DNA of 58,480 nt from Candidatus Aminicenantota bacterium (GTDB lineage: Bacteria; Acidobacteriota; Aminicenantia; Aminicenantales; CALLJL01). The stretch spans positions 1 to 58,480 of the forward strand of contig JAOAFQ010000093.1 of the NCBI GenBank assembly GCA_026416195.1, in the 5' to 3' direction. The position numbers were made by a program, and so were the translations under genes. The stretch's first letter is position 1. Each line of letters opens with the position of its first letter. The notes beneath the pieces were generated by a model. The model saw only the letters and a list, made by a program, of their open reading frames with translations. It was not told the DNA's origin and ran no database searches. Positions 8,650-18,019 of this stretch are shown here, one piece after another.

Positions 8650-9885
8650 ATGAAGGATAAAAGAGAGTTGGCACTTCGCTTGGGCCTCTTTTTGGCTGGC
8701 TGTGGCCAGATTGTTTTCTCGCTTTTAACTATTCGGCATTTTTTTCTAGCTAATTTTCCAGCCACAATTTTCCGTGGTTCTTTTTGTGATTTTTCGGCCT
8801 TTTTTAACTGTGATAGCTCAGCTTTTTCCCCCATAGCTCACTTTCAAGGCGTTCCTCTAGGCTATTTTGGTCTGATCATCGGAATTGTTTTTTGCTTAGG
8901 CTCGGTTTTCCCTTCACCTCGATGGGACAGAACTAATTCTTTTTTAAGTTTCTGGAATCTGGTTGGGGTAGTTGGCCTTTTGCTTTATTCTCTGTTTTAT
9001 TTAAAAAGTCTTTGTCTTCTTTGCAGTGGATATTATTTCTTTTCCATTATAGCCTTTGTTCTTTGGCTAATGTTGAATCGAACTCAGCGACTCCGCTTAA
9101 CCCATTTTACCCGCCCATCACTTGCCCTTCTTTTTACTTTAGCCATTTTTACAGCCTCAGGAGCGTTCGGTTTTCACCTTTTTTATCAAGCCAAGAAAGA
9201 AGCTCATATTGGTCGGGCCATGAAAGCCGTTAAGGAATTTTACGAGTTGCCTTACACTCATTATCCCAGCCTTCTTTCGCCAGCTTGGATAATTCGATCT
9301 ACCGAGCGCTTTGAAGAAGCTCCTATCCAGTTGGTTGTCTATGGAGATTTTCTTTGTCCTGATTGCCAATTTCTGGCAAGGCAATTGGAAAAAATGAAGG
9401 AGGAATTTCCAGGCAAAATTAATGCCCTTTTCCAATTCTTCCCCCTAGAAAATCGTTGCAATCAAGTAGTTAATAAAAATCTTCATCCCGGGTCTTGTGA
9501 CCTCTCTTATCTTGCTGCCTATATTGCCCTCTATCGGCCAGAAGAATTCCCACAGATTCACCATGAAATTTTCGCCAATATGAGGGCGGCTCGAAGCGCC
9601 GAATGGCGTCTTGATCTTGCCCGAAAATATGAAGCTGAAGAAGCTTTCACTGATCCCAATGTCCAGTCATTGGTTCATCAGATCATAGAAACAGGAAAGG
9701 AATATGAAAGGACATCTGAACGTTATCCCTACGGAATTCGTTCAACCCCAACTGTCATTTTGAACAACCGAATGATTATTGGCACCCTCCCTGATTACCA
9801 ACTGCGGGCTATTTTTGAGGCTCTTATTGAAGAAAAACAAACCGGAAGCCGTCGTTTTCTGGAAAACTGGGTCCCTTTGAGATAA
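8650..9885 (+). CDS. VKOR-DsbA fusion: vitamin K epoxide reductase domain with C-terminal thioredoxin-fold oxidoreductase
   Basis: A membrane disulfide-generating enzyme of about 411 residues. Residues 1-180 form the four- to five-helix VKOR domain, with a periplasmic-loop cysteine pair (SFCDFSAFFNCDSSAFS) and the quinone-reducing CLLC pair (C122/C125). From about residue 215 there is a DsbA/thioredoxin-4-like domain with active site CPDC (C236/C239) and the cis-proline segment STPTVILNN. Known VKOR fusions pass electrons from substrate thiols through the Trx domain to quinone, replacing DsbB-DsbA. The ATG at 8650 fits the AAGGA ribosome site better than the in-frame TTG at 8644. Confidence 0.92.
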   Translation: MKDKRELALRLGLFLAGCGQIVFSLLTIRHFFLANFPATIFRGSFCDFSAFFNCDSSAFSPIAHFQGVPLGYFGLIIGIVFCLGSVFPSPRWDRTNSFLSFWNLVGVVGLLLYSLFYLKSLCLLCSGYYFFSIIAFVLWLMLNRTQRLRLTHFTRPSLALLFTLAIFTASGAFGFHLFYQAKKEAHIGRAMKAVKEFYELPYTHYPSLLSPAWIIRSTERFEEAPIQLVVYGDFLCPDCQFLARQLEKMKEEFPGKINALFQFFPLENRCNQVVNKNLHPGSCDLSYLAAYIALYRPEEFPQIHHEIFANMRAARSAEWRLDLARKYEAEEAFTDPNVQSLVHQIIETGKEYERTSERYPYGIRSTPTVILNNRMIIGTLPDYQLRAIFEALIEEKQTGSRRFLENWVPLR

Positions 9886-9975
9886 AGCCCACAGCCATTA
9901 AACCTATCTATTTTCGATTTTCCTTACCGCCTTATTTATCCCAAGACTTTATTAGAAAGTAAAAACTAACTTTAT

Positions 9976-10005
9976 TTGACTTATTTCGGAGCGACAGGCT
10001 ATACT
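9976..10005 (+). promoter_or_regulatory. Predicted sigma70-type promoter of pckG
   Basis: TTGACT (9976-9981) and TATACT (10000-10005) with an 18-nt spacer, implying a leader of roughly 85 nt before the pckG start. By eye only; no riboswitch-like structure was recognised in the leader. Confidence 0.5.
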
Positions 10006-10099
10006 GTTTTTCCTTATAGATAAATTTTTTGGTCTAATTAAAGACATAAATGGCAAAAAGGTGATTTTAAAAATTAAGTTTCGTTCATAGAAATAATAA

Positions 10100-11869
10100 A
10101 TGGCGACCGCTGTTGAAGAATGGGTTGAAGAGCAGGCAAAATTGGCCCAGCCTGCCCGTATTCACTGGTGTGATGGGACTGAGGGTGAGGCTTTGCGTCT
10201 GCTAGAAATCGGGATGAGCGAGGAAAAACTTAATGGGCCTGTCTTTTGGGAATTAAATCAAAAAAAATGGCCTAAAGCCTATCTCCATCGAAGCCACCCG
10301 ACCGATGTTGCTCGAACTGAGCATCTTACCTATGTTTGCCATCCTAGCCGCGAAATGAGCGGCCCTAATAATAATTGGATGGAGCCAGGTGAGGCTAAAC
10401 AACTGCTTACCCGATTATCGACTGGTTGCATGAAAGGCCGAACTATGTATGTTCTTCCCTATATGATGGGCCACCCTGATTCTCCCTATGCCAAAGCTTG
10501 TGTTCAGATAACTGATAGCTCTTACGTAGCTATCAGTATGAGAATTATGACCAGGCTCGGCAAACAAGCCTTAGAAAAGCTCAAAAATCGCCATGACTTT
10601 GTTCGGGGTTTCCATTCTATTGGTGACCTCAGTCCAACCCGTCGCTTTATTATGCATTTTCCTGACGACAATCTCGTCTGGAGTATTGGCTCTGGCTATG
10701 GTGGCAACGCCCTCCTCGGCAAAAAATGTTTCTCCCTGAGGATTGCTTCTTGGCTTGGCTATCGCCAGGGCTGGCTCGCTGAACACATGGTCATCATGGG
10801 AATTGAAGATCCGCGGGGAGAGATAACCTATATTTGCGGAGCTTTTCCAAGTGCTTGTGGTAAAACTAACCTAGCTATGATGGAATCGGCTCTCGGTGGT
10901 TACCGAGTTTGGACTTTAGGTGATGATATTGCTTGGCTAAATATTGGCCCTGATGGCCGACTCTGGGCTATCAACCCAGAAACAGGTTATTTTGGCGTGG
11001 CCCCGGGCACTTCGATGACTTCTAATCCAAATATGATGCGGACCCTTCGACGGGGCCTCTTCACTCCTACCCTTTTCACAAATGTAGCCCTTAATCTTGA
11101 TACCAATGAACCATGGTGGGAAGGCCTTGATGGACCCGTTCCGGAAAAACTTCTTGACTGGCAAGGGAGGCCTTGGAAGCCTAACTCAAAAGAAAAAGCG
11201 GCCCACCCCAATTCTCGGTTCACGGTTTCGATTTATAACACTCCTACCCTTTCGCCTGAATTTGATAACCCTCAAGGAGTGCCGATATCAGCCATCATTT
11301 TTGGCGGACGCCGAGGACAGCTTATTCCTCTAGTGGTTGAAGGTTTTGATTGGACTCATGGGGTTTTTTTAGGAGCCAGAATGGGTTCCGAAACCACAGC
11401 CGCCGCTGCAGGGGAGGTTGGTCTTGTTCGTCGAGATCCTATGGCTATGCTTCCCTTTTGTGGCTATAATCTTGGGGTTTATTTTCGTCATTGGCTCAAT
11501 ATCGGAAATCGTCTATCAAAACCGCCCAAAATCTTCTCCGTTAATTGGTTTCGGCTAGACGAAAACGGTCGCTTCCTTTGGCCTGGCTTTGGAGAAAACA
11601 TGCGTGTCCTGAAATGGATTATTGATCGGGTCAAGAATCGAGTGGGCGCTAAAGAAACCCCAGTTGGTCTTGTTCCTCACCTCGATGACCTTGAGCTTGA
11701 CGGTCTTAACCTACCTCGAGAAAAGCTCGCTAAATTGGTTGAAGTTAATATGTCAGAATGGAAAAGAGAAATCGAAGAAATTAAGAAATTTTTCCAACAA
11801 TTTGGCCAACACCTTCCTCGAGAGCTTTGGGATCAGCTTGGAGCTATGGAAAGAGCAGTCAAGTCTTGA
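10100..11869 (+). CDS. pckG: Phosphoenolpyruvate carboxykinase (GTP)
   Basis: A 589-residue GTP-dependent PEPCK, which interconverts oxaloacetate and phosphoenolpyruvate with GTP/GDP and CO2. The signature FPSACGKTNLAMM is present, with the reactive cysteine at C253 and the P-loop lysine at K255. Other conserved blocks are TEHLTYVCHP, GSGYGGNALLGKKC, GDDIAWL, GVAPGTS and FGGRRGQLIPLVVE. The length matches bacterial GTP enzymes. No good Shine-Dalgarno precedes the ATG. It probably works as the gluconeogenic enzyme in an organism living on peptides, which is inference. Confidence 0.97.
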   Translation: MATAVEEWVEEQAKLAQPARIHWCDGTEGEALRLLEIGMSEEKLNGPVFWELNQKKWPKAYLHRSHPTDVARTEHLTYVCHPSREMSGPNNNWMEPGEAKQLLTRLSTGCMKGRTMYVLPYMMGHPDSPYAKACVQITDSSYVAISMRIMTRLGKQALEKLKNRHDFVRGFHSIGDLSPTRRFIMHFPDDNLVWSIGSGYGGNALLGKKCFSLRIASWLGYRQGWLAEHMVIMGIEDPRGEITYICGAFPSACGKTNLAMMESALGGYRVWTLGDDIAWLNIGPDGRLWAINPETGYFGVAPGTSMTSNPNMMRTLRRGLFTPTLFTNVALNLDTNEPWWEGLDGPVPEKLLDWQGRPWKPNSKEKAAHPNSRFTVSIYNTPTLSPEFDNPQGVPISAIIFGGRRGQLIPLVVEGFDWTHGVFLGARMGSETTAAAAGEVGLVRRDPMAMLPFCGYNLGVYFRHWLNIGNRLSKPPKIFSVNWFRLDENGRFLWPGFGENMRVLKWIIDRVKNRVGAKETPVGLVPHLDDLELDGLNLPREKLAKLVEVNMSEWKREIEEIKKFFQQFGQHLPRELWDQLGAMERAVKS

Positions 11870-11942
11870 TAAAAAATTATTTATTCAAAATAAAAAAGCC
11901 TTATATTAATTAAAAATCATTTAAGAAGGAGTCATAACTATC

Positions 11943-13289
11943 ATGAAAAAATATCCGGAAGTTGCTTTGGCCCGGCCAGAAATTCTTTTACCCCGGCCAG
12001 AAATTGATTTAAGCCGTTGGGCTGTAATTGCCTGTGATCAACATACCTCAGAACCAGAATATTGGCAAGAAGTAGAGCGTTTCGTTGGGGATTCGCCTTC
12101 AACTCTTAATCTTATCTTCCCAGAGGTTTATCTTAAAGAAAAGGATGTAGAAGCTAGAATCAAAAGAATTAAAGAGGCTATGCATCGTTATCTTGAGAAA
12201 GACTTATTTATCGCTTATGAAGGATTTATTTATGTCGAGAGACAAATCTCTACCGGAAAACGGGGAGGGTTACTTCTTTGTCTTGATCTTGAGCAGTATG
12301 ATTATAATCCTGGAGCTCGCACTTTAATTCGAGCGACTGAAGGCACTATTCTTGAAAGAATTCCACCTCGAGTCAAAATAAGAGAAGGCGCTCCAATTGA
12401 GCTCCCTCATGTCCTTGTTTTGATTGATGACCCAGAAGATAGGGTAATTGGCCCTCTAAGATCATTAGTTAAAAAGAATGATCCAGGCCTAAAAAAGCTT
12501 TATGACTTTGATTTAATGCTTAATTCAGGTCATCTGGCTGGCTGGCTAATCGCCAATGAGCAAATTGAAGCTGAAATCATAAGCAATCTTAAATATCTAG
12601 CTAATCCAAAGGTCTTCTCTGCTCGTTATCAAATTCCAGAAGAAAACCCAGTTCTCCTCTATGCAGTCGGAGATGGTAATCACTCCTTAGCGACCGCCAA
12701 AACCATCTGGGAAAGCCATAAGCTTTCTATTAAAGAAACTCAACTATCTGAATCACCCCTTAGGTACGCCTTGGTTGAAGTGGTCAATCTTCATGACCCA
12801 GCCCTTTTTTTTGAACCTATTCATCGCCTTCTTTTTGAGATCAAACCTGAATTAAATCTTCTGGAAGAAATAAAAATCTTTTTTAATCACGAAATTAGAC
12901 CAAGTCCCTGCCAGTCACTGGAAGAAATAAAAGACCAACTGAAGAATTATCAAAAAACAGGACAAGCTTTTGGTTTAGTAGTTGAAAATGAAAATTTCCT
13001 GGTAGAGATTTTAAGACCAAGGCATAGCCTGACCGTCGGCTCGGTTCAACTCTTCCTCGATGAATTCTTAAAACAAGGCAAGGCCGGGCATATTGATTAT
13101 GTTCATGGCGATGAAATCCTGGTTCGCTTCGCCCGTCAGCCAGGTAACGCTGGTTTTTATCTTCCTACTATGGATAAAAATCATCTTTTCAAAACAGTTA
13201 TTATTGAGGGAATTTTGCCTCGAAAAACCTTTTCGATGGGCGAGGCTTGGGAAAAAAGATTTTATCTCGAAGCTCGCCGCTTAAGCTGA
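11943..13289 (+). CDS. DUF1015 family protein
   Basis: A 448-residue protein of PF06245, a widespread family without an established function. Recognisable parts are RWAVIACDQHTSEPEYWQEV near the N-terminus, the HVLVLIDDPEDRVIGPL segment, and YAVGDGNHSLATAKTIWE near residue 240, whose GDGNHSLA is the family hallmark and probably an active or ligand site. No signal peptide or membrane helix. AAGGAGT lies 14 nt before the ATG. The gene follows pckG by about 70 nt and precedes the HAD gene by 60 nt, so it may be co-transcribed. Confidence 0.88.
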   Translation: MKKYPEVALARPEILLPRPEIDLSRWAVIACDQHTSEPEYWQEVERFVGDSPSTLNLIFPEVYLKEKDVEARIKRIKEAMHRYLEKDLFIAYEGFIYVERQISTGKRGGLLLCLDLEQYDYNPGARTLIRATEGTILERIPPRVKIREGAPIELPHVLVLIDDPEDRVIGPLRSLVKKNDPGLKKLYDFDLMLNSGHLAGWLIANEQIEAEIISNLKYLANPKVFSARYQIPEENPVLLYAVGDGNHSLATAKTIWESHKLSIKETQLSESPLRYALVEVVNLHDPALFFEPIHRLLFEIKPELNLLEEIKIFFNHEIRPSPCQSLEEIKDQLKNYQKTGQAFGLVVENENFLVEILRPRHSLTVGSVQLFLDEFLKQGKAGHIDYVHGDEILVRFARQPGNAGFYLPTMDKNHLFKTVIIEGILPRKTFSMGEAWEKRFYLEARRLS

Positions 13290-13349
13290 TTTTAATTAAT
13301 TGTGATTAAAGGAAGATCTTTAAATCTCTTTAAGACGAAATAAGTCGAA

Positions 13350-14072
13350 ATGGTCAACAAAAGACTAGAAAAAAAATTGAAAAGCCCTAGGCTGATTTTC
13401 TGGGATTGGACCGGAACGTTAGCGGATGAAGCTCAGCTTGATCGGGCCATCTGCGAAGAAATCGAAAAATTCATCGCTCTGACTAAACAAATTTCGCTAA
13501 GTCAGGCTAAAGAGCTCTTTCAAAATTATTTGAAAGAACTTGAAGGTCAGTGGGAATGGCATGATTATGTTCGCCACAGCCGCCATTTCAATTTGCCCTG
13601 GAAGGAAATTCAGAAAAAACATCTCGATAAACTCAAATTGTTGCCCGACGCCAAGGAAGTTCTTAATTGGACAAAAGAAAAGGGCTATATCAATATATTA
13701 GCGACCAATGCCGTTAGGGCTATTATCAAGCTTAGGTTAAATCATTTAAAAATTGAACCCTTTTTTGACACTCTGATTACGAGTGATGATGTTCAGGCTT
13801 TAAAAGCCAGCGGTCAGCATTTCAAACTTGGCCTTAATCTGTATCAAGCTCAACCTTCTAAATGTTTTTCTATTGGGGATAATCCGATTCAAGACATTAA
13901 CTCAGCTCGCCAACTTGGCCTTAAAACAATCCACTGTCGCTTTGGAACTAATTTGACTCATTACCACACCTCGCATCTTACCTCCAATCATCAGGAATTG
14001 GTTAAAGCCGATTTCTCTATTAACCAATTAATCGAAGTCAAGAATATTCTCGAAAGGAATAATCATGGCTGA
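13350..14072 (+). CDS. HAD superfamily hydrolase with atypical motif I
   Basis: A 240-residue HAD-fold protein: motif I FWDWTGTLAD (nucleophile D19), helical cap, a motif-II-like region (ILATNAVRA), a conserved lysine region and motif III IGDNPIQDINSARQLGL. In motif I the usual second aspartate, the general acid/base, is threonine (D-W-T), as in the DWxGT variants of some phosphatases and phosphonatases. Substrate is unknown. The stop overlaps the start of the next gene by 8 nt, so the two are translationally linked. Confidence 0.82.
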   Translation: MVNKRLEKKLKSPRLIFWDWTGTLADEAQLDRAICEEIEKFIALTKQISLSQAKELFQNYLKELEGQWEWHDYVRHSRHFNLPWKEIQKKHLDKLKLLPDAKEVLNWTKEKGYINILATNAVRAIIKLRLNHLKIEPFFDTLITSDDVQALKASGQHFKLGLNLYQAQPSKCFSIGDNPIQDINSARQLGLKTIHCRFGTNLTHYHTSHLTSNHQELVKADFSINQLIEVKNILERNNHG

Positions 14073-15174
14073 GCCTCTTTGCCCTTATTTCCGACAATGC
14101 GGTGGCTGCCTTTATCAACACCTTGATTACCAGGATCAACTTAAAAGAAAAGCTAATGAATTAAGTTTAGCTACAGGAAGTCAAGATATTGAGATTTTTT
14201 CAGGTGAACCTTATTACTATCGAACCCGCATGGATTTCATCTTTCATCATCAAGGCCTTGGCCTAAGGGAAAGACATCGCTGGTGGCGAATCGTCAACAT
14301 TGACAAATGCGTTATTGCCACTCAGAGCCTCAATCATTTAGCCAAGCAAATAAGAGATTATTTTCAGGAAATAGATGCTTTTGATGTAAAGTCAAAAATT
14401 GGGACTTTTCGTTTTGCCGTAATTCGAACGCCACCCACTGATTCCTCCATTTCTTTTGTGCTGAATAAAGAGGCAGGAAATTTACCAATAGCTTTAGATC
14501 AAATTACTCATTTCGCTCAAATAACTTCGGCTAAAAATGTGGTCGTTACCTTTGTACCCCCTAACCGCGATGTCAGCATTAGTGATGATTTCCAAGTGAT
14601 TAGAGGAAAGCCTTTTTTAGAAGAAGAGATTCAAGGCAAAAAATTTTTGTACCCGGTTCAAGGTTTCTTTCAGACCAATCATGAAATGACAGAGAAATTA
14701 CATCAATACTGTCGTTCAATTTTGGAAAAATATGCTGGTCGCCGCACTTATCTTCTTGATCTTTACGCTGGGGTTGGAACTTTTGGCCTTCTTAATGCCG
14801 ACCTCTTCCGCCAAGTCTATCTTTTGGAAAATTATGAGCCAGCGATTCAAGCCGCTAATGAAAATATAACTAATCTTGGTCTTAAGAATGTCTCCCCAAT
14901 CTTGGAAGATGCCCAAAATATCCATCGAATAACCTTTCCTTCTCCCTTAATCGTTGTGGTTGATCCGCCTCGAAGCGGTCTCCATCCAAAAGTCCTTAAG
15001 CATCTTAATCATCTTAGGCCAAGAGCCCTCCTTTATATATCTTGCAATGTTCAGAGACTTCGACATGACTTAGCCGCCTTGTCTGATTATCGAATTCAGA
15101 AAGTAGCTCTTTTCGATTTTTTCCCCCAGACACCTCATCTCGAAGCTGTGGTTGAATTTAGACTTAAATATTAG
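14065..15174 (+). CDS. TrmA/RlmC/RlmD-family RNA (uracil-5-)-methyltransferase
   Basis: A 369-residue SAM-dependent enzyme making 5-methyluridine in rRNA or tRNA. The N-terminus has the iron-sulfur cysteines C6, C12, C15 (CPYFRQCGGC) and a fourth at DKCVIA. The SAM domain shows LLDLYAGVGTFGL and VVDPPRSGLHPKVL, and the nucleophile motif YISCNVQRLRHDL. There is no TRAM domain before the cluster, so it resembles the shorter RlmC-like architecture; the target base cannot be read from sequence. Overlaps the HAD gene by 8 nt. Confidence 0.9.
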   Translation: MAEPLCPYFRQCGGCLYQHLDYQDQLKRKANELSLATGSQDIEIFSGEPYYYRTRMDFIFHHQGLGLRERHRWWRIVNIDKCVIATQSLNHLAKQIRDYFQEIDAFDVKSKIGTFRFAVIRTPPTDSSISFVLNKEAGNLPIALDQITHFAQITSAKNVVVTFVPPNRDVSISDDFQVIRGKPFLEEEIQGKKFLYPVQGFFQTNHEMTEKLHQYCRSILEKYAGRRTYLLDLYAGVGTFGLLNADLFRQVYLLENYEPAIQAANENITNLGLKNVSPILEDAQNIHRITFPSPLIVVVDPPRSGLHPKVLKHLNHLRPRALLYISCNVQRLRHDLAALSDYRIQKVALFDFFPQTPHLEAVVEFRLKY

Positions 15175-15188
15175 GGAAAATTTAAATT

Positions 15189-16526
15189 TTACATCGAGAT
15201 GGAAATAGAAAAACCGCCACCTTCACCAAAGCGTGGATTGACAATTTTGCTAAGAAGCGAACCAAAGCTGTAATTTAAGCCAATTGAAAAATAATAATTA
15301 TAAGAGGTTTCAAGTTGGCGACGCCGCAGAAGAACCTCTTCCAAAGTAGCCCCTCGGCGCGGTAACGAGATCTGGTCCCGAATCCTTGAATAAGCTCCAT
15401 TAAGACTGCAAGATAACCCTTTAAACAAGCGAAGGGAAAGCTCGCTTGAAAGTCGCATCCGGTTCTGATGCCAATTATGAAAATAATTTGAACCTTCAAC
15501 TGAAAAACTTACTGTTCCCCAATTTCGTTTTAATTCGAGGACAACGGTCAGGAATTGACGCCAAAGATTTTCCGTGGTTTTTAAATAGATGGTTTCTTCC
15601 CGATAATTAACTGAGGTGAAACTCAACCGATAAAGAAATCGAAGTTGTCGTCGGGTCGACTCAGAATAGGGAAAAATATTGTACTCAATGGCAGGCGCCG
15701 GGGCTAAACTGAGTTTAACATTTTCATAAGTTGAACTCACGGCTGAAAAAAAGGCCCCAATTGACCAATGATCATTGAGACTTCGAACCACCAACGTCTG
15801 AAAATTTCCTCCTTCAGAAGTGCTTTTAATAATTTGCTCACCATAGCGAAATTCACTTTCCGACCAAGAACCACTTAAGGAAAGACGAATTTTCCAGTCA
15901 GGGGTAATTCGACTAGCACTGAAGGAGCCATAAAAAGATTTCGAATCATAAGCTTTTTCTCCATTTAAAAAAGAATTAAGATTAAGATTAAAAACCCAGA
16001 AATTCCACGGATCAACCACCGAGGTTGGTTTAACCTCCTCCATAAATTTAATTTGCACTCGCCGGAAAATAGACGATTGACCGACGAAACGCATTAAAGC
16101 TGGCTTAATAATCCCTAGTAATTCTCGATAGATATCTTCCCGACTGGCTGAAAGAGGCAGCTCGGTCTTAAGTTCATCTATTTCTCCAGCTAGCTCTTTC
16201 TGCCCCTTTAATCGAAGGTGGAAAACAACCTTTTCAGCCTGTCTATTGACTTCAAAAGAAATTACTACCTGAGCTTCTTGTTGAAAAGGAACCAAGGTTA
16301 CAAAAGGAATTTCTTTTTGGAAACTATCAACTGAAATTAAGCCGGGTTCAAGATTATTAAATTCCAAATAAACTGACGGGAGGCTGCTAAGACGATAGCC
16401 TTCAGTTGACGATGAATTTAGTTGGTCGGCCCAAATTAGACCAGACAAAACTAATAACTGGAAAATAATCATTCCTCTTTGACCGATTTCCTTTAACCAT
16501 TTTTTTAGTTGACGGTTTCGTCTCAT
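15189..16526 (-). CDS. Predicted outer-membrane beta-barrel protein, paralog 2 (diverged N-terminal domain)
   Basis: A 445-residue exported protein. Positively charged N-terminus and a hydrophobic stretch (MIIFQLLVLSGLIWA) make a signal peptide. Residues about 60-150 form a soluble alpha/beta domain, then from the WNFWVFNLNLNSF segment there are about ten amphipathic, aromatic-rich strands ending in ISISM. It is clearly related over the barrel to the gene just upstream (16542-17861): RQLRFLYRLSFT, YREETIY, RRGATLEEVLLRRRQLETSYNY and VNPRF are nearly the same in both. The N-terminal domain has lost the DCSYC motif. Lies 15 nt downstream of its paralog, so they form an operon. Confidence 0.7.
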   Translation of the reverse strand: MRRNRQLKKWLKEIGQRGMIIFQLLVLSGLIWADQLNSSSTEGYRLSSLPSVYLEFNNLEPGLISVDSFQKEIPFVTLVPFQQEAQVVISFEVNRQAEKVVFHLRLKGQKELAGEIDELKTELPLSASREDIYRELLGIIKPALMRFVGQSSIFRRVQIKFMEEVKPTSVVDPWNFWVFNLNLNSFLNGEKAYDSKSFYGSFSASRITPDWKIRLSLSGSWSESEFRYGEQIIKSTSEGGNFQTLVVRSLNDHWSIGAFFSAVSSTYENVKLSLAPAPAIEYNIFPYSESTRRQLRFLYRLSFTSVNYREETIYLKTTENLWRQFLTVVLELKRNWGTVSFSVEGSNYFHNWHQNRMRLSSELSLRLFKGLSCSLNGAYSRIRDQISLPRRGATLEEVLLRRRQLETSYNYYFSIGLNYSFGSLLSKIVNPRFGEGGGFSISISM

Positions 16527-16541
16527 TCTTTTACTCCGACT

Positions 16542-17861
16542 TTACCTTTCATAAATTTCAATCCTTATGCCTCGACCATCTCTTGTGTCGAATCTTGGGT
16601 TAACTACATTGGCAAAAACAGAACCAAAGGTGTAACTTAGGCCGATTGAGACGAAATAGCTATAACTTGTCTCAAGCTGCCGGCGCAAAAGCAGAACTTC
16701 CTCAAGGGAAGCTCCCCTTTTGGCTAAGGAAAGTTGATCACGAATACGGGAACCACCGCCAAAGACATAAAAACTTAGTCCTTTAAAAAGAAAAAGATTA
16801 ACGACTCCATAAGCCGTTAACCGATTCTTTCGCCAATCATGAAAATAATGGGAGCCAGACAGTGAAACTGAAGTTGTTCCCCATTTTTCTTTTACATCAA
16901 GCGTCAGCGAGATGGCCTGACCCCAAAGCGATTCATTGAGTTTATCGTAAATTGTTTCTTCCCGATACTTAAGGCGAGTGAAATAAAGACGATAAAGGCA
17001 ACGCAACTGACGTCTTGATGATTGAGAATAGGGGAAGAAGTTGTATTCCACAGCCGGACCTGGGTTAATTGAAAATTTTATATTTTCATAAGTTGACGAA
17101 GAGGCATTGAGGAAAAAACCCGCTGACCAATGTTCTCCTAAACTTTTAACATAAAGGCCACTAAAATTGCCGCTCTCTGATTTACTAACAATTTTAAAAT
17201 TATCATATTTAAAGGTACTTGTGTTTTCTCCCCAAGAAAAGGAAAGTCTAATTTTACTTGCTTGAGTGACTCGATTAGCCGAAAAATTGAGCGAAATAGA
17301 TTCAGAATGATAATTTGATTCGCCGCGAAAATAACCGCTGCCTCTGAGATTAAACACCCAATAATTCCACTTATCCTTGATTTCCTGAGGTTTTAACTCC
17401 GGCAGATAATTTATAGCTAGGTAGCGTCGCAAGGGCGTTCTGGCCAAAAAGGGCATCAGACCCACTTTAAGGGCTTGAACCAACCCTTGTCTGATTTCAT
17501 CCTGTGTGTCAGTCTGAGAAGAAAAATATTTCTGGATATGATTTATGTTGGCAAACTCTTTTTCGCCCATAAAGGTCAGGGTGTATTCTCGGCCACCGCC
17601 GCCAGTCCTTTGGGTCGTCACCAAAATATAAATCTGAGCTTCCTTCCGGTCCCTCACATAATTAACAAAAGTAATTTCAGTCCGAATATAATCGAGGTCG
17701 CAATAACTACAATCAAGATAAACCTTAGGAGCTTGCTTTTTAAGCTCCTCAATTTCGGATGGTGACTGACCGAAAACCACTGATGGCCGAATTAAAATAA
17801 AATTCAACCCAAATATTAGGAGCCATAAATTTTTAAAACTTGCGGTTCCTTTTCTCTTCAT
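16542..17861 (-). CDS. Predicted outer-membrane beta-barrel protein, paralog 1 (DCSYC family)
   Basis: A 439-residue exported protein with a signal peptide ending near VVFG|QS. The N-terminal soluble domain opens with VYLDCSYCDLDYIRTEI (C51/C54) and FVNYVRDRKEAQIYILVTTQ, a pattern I recall from uncharacterised proteins of Bacteroidetes and related phyla. The rest is a series of alternating-hydrophobicity strands typical of a barrel, with WNYWVFNLRG at the domain boundary. First gene of the tandem pair; an AAAGGAT ribosome site precedes the ATG. Export of a substrate or surface attachment are both possible; no function is claimed. Confidence 0.72.
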   Translation of the reverse strand: MKRKGTASFKNLWLLIFGLNFILIRPSVVFGQSPSEIEELKKQAPKVYLDCSYCDLDYIRTEITFVNYVRDRKEAQIYILVTTQRTGGGGREYTLTFMGEKEFANINHIQKYFSSQTDTQDEIRQGLVQALKVGLMPFLARTPLRRYLAINYLPELKPQEIKDKWNYWVFNLRGSGYFRGESNYHSESISLNFSANRVTQASKIRLSFSWGENTSTFKYDNFKIVSKSESGNFSGLYVKSLGEHWSAGFFLNASSSTYENIKFSINPGPAVEYNFFPYSQSSRRQLRCLYRLYFTRLKYREETIYDKLNESLWGQAISLTLDVKEKWGTTSVSLSGSHYFHDWRKNRLTAYGVVNLFLFKGLSFYVFGGGSRIRDQLSLAKRGASLEEVLLLRRQLETSYSYFVSIGLSYTFGSVFANVVNPRFDTRDGRGIRIEIYER

Positions 17862-18019
17862 AGATCCTTTATCCTGAAAATCATTTTTAGAACCAATAAA
17901 TAATACGCTTTTTTAAAGAAAATTGTTACCTTAGAGAAAAATTTTTTAACATAAACGTAATTTCCTGTGGGTAGATTCCTCTAGGAGAACTGGAAAGAAG
18001 TTGGCCTTTGATTAAAAAA

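Noticed and set aside
15165-15195. AT-rich palindrome between the converging methyltransferase and barrel genes
   Set aside because: AAAATTTAAATTTT is a weak A/T-only stem; not enough for a terminator call.
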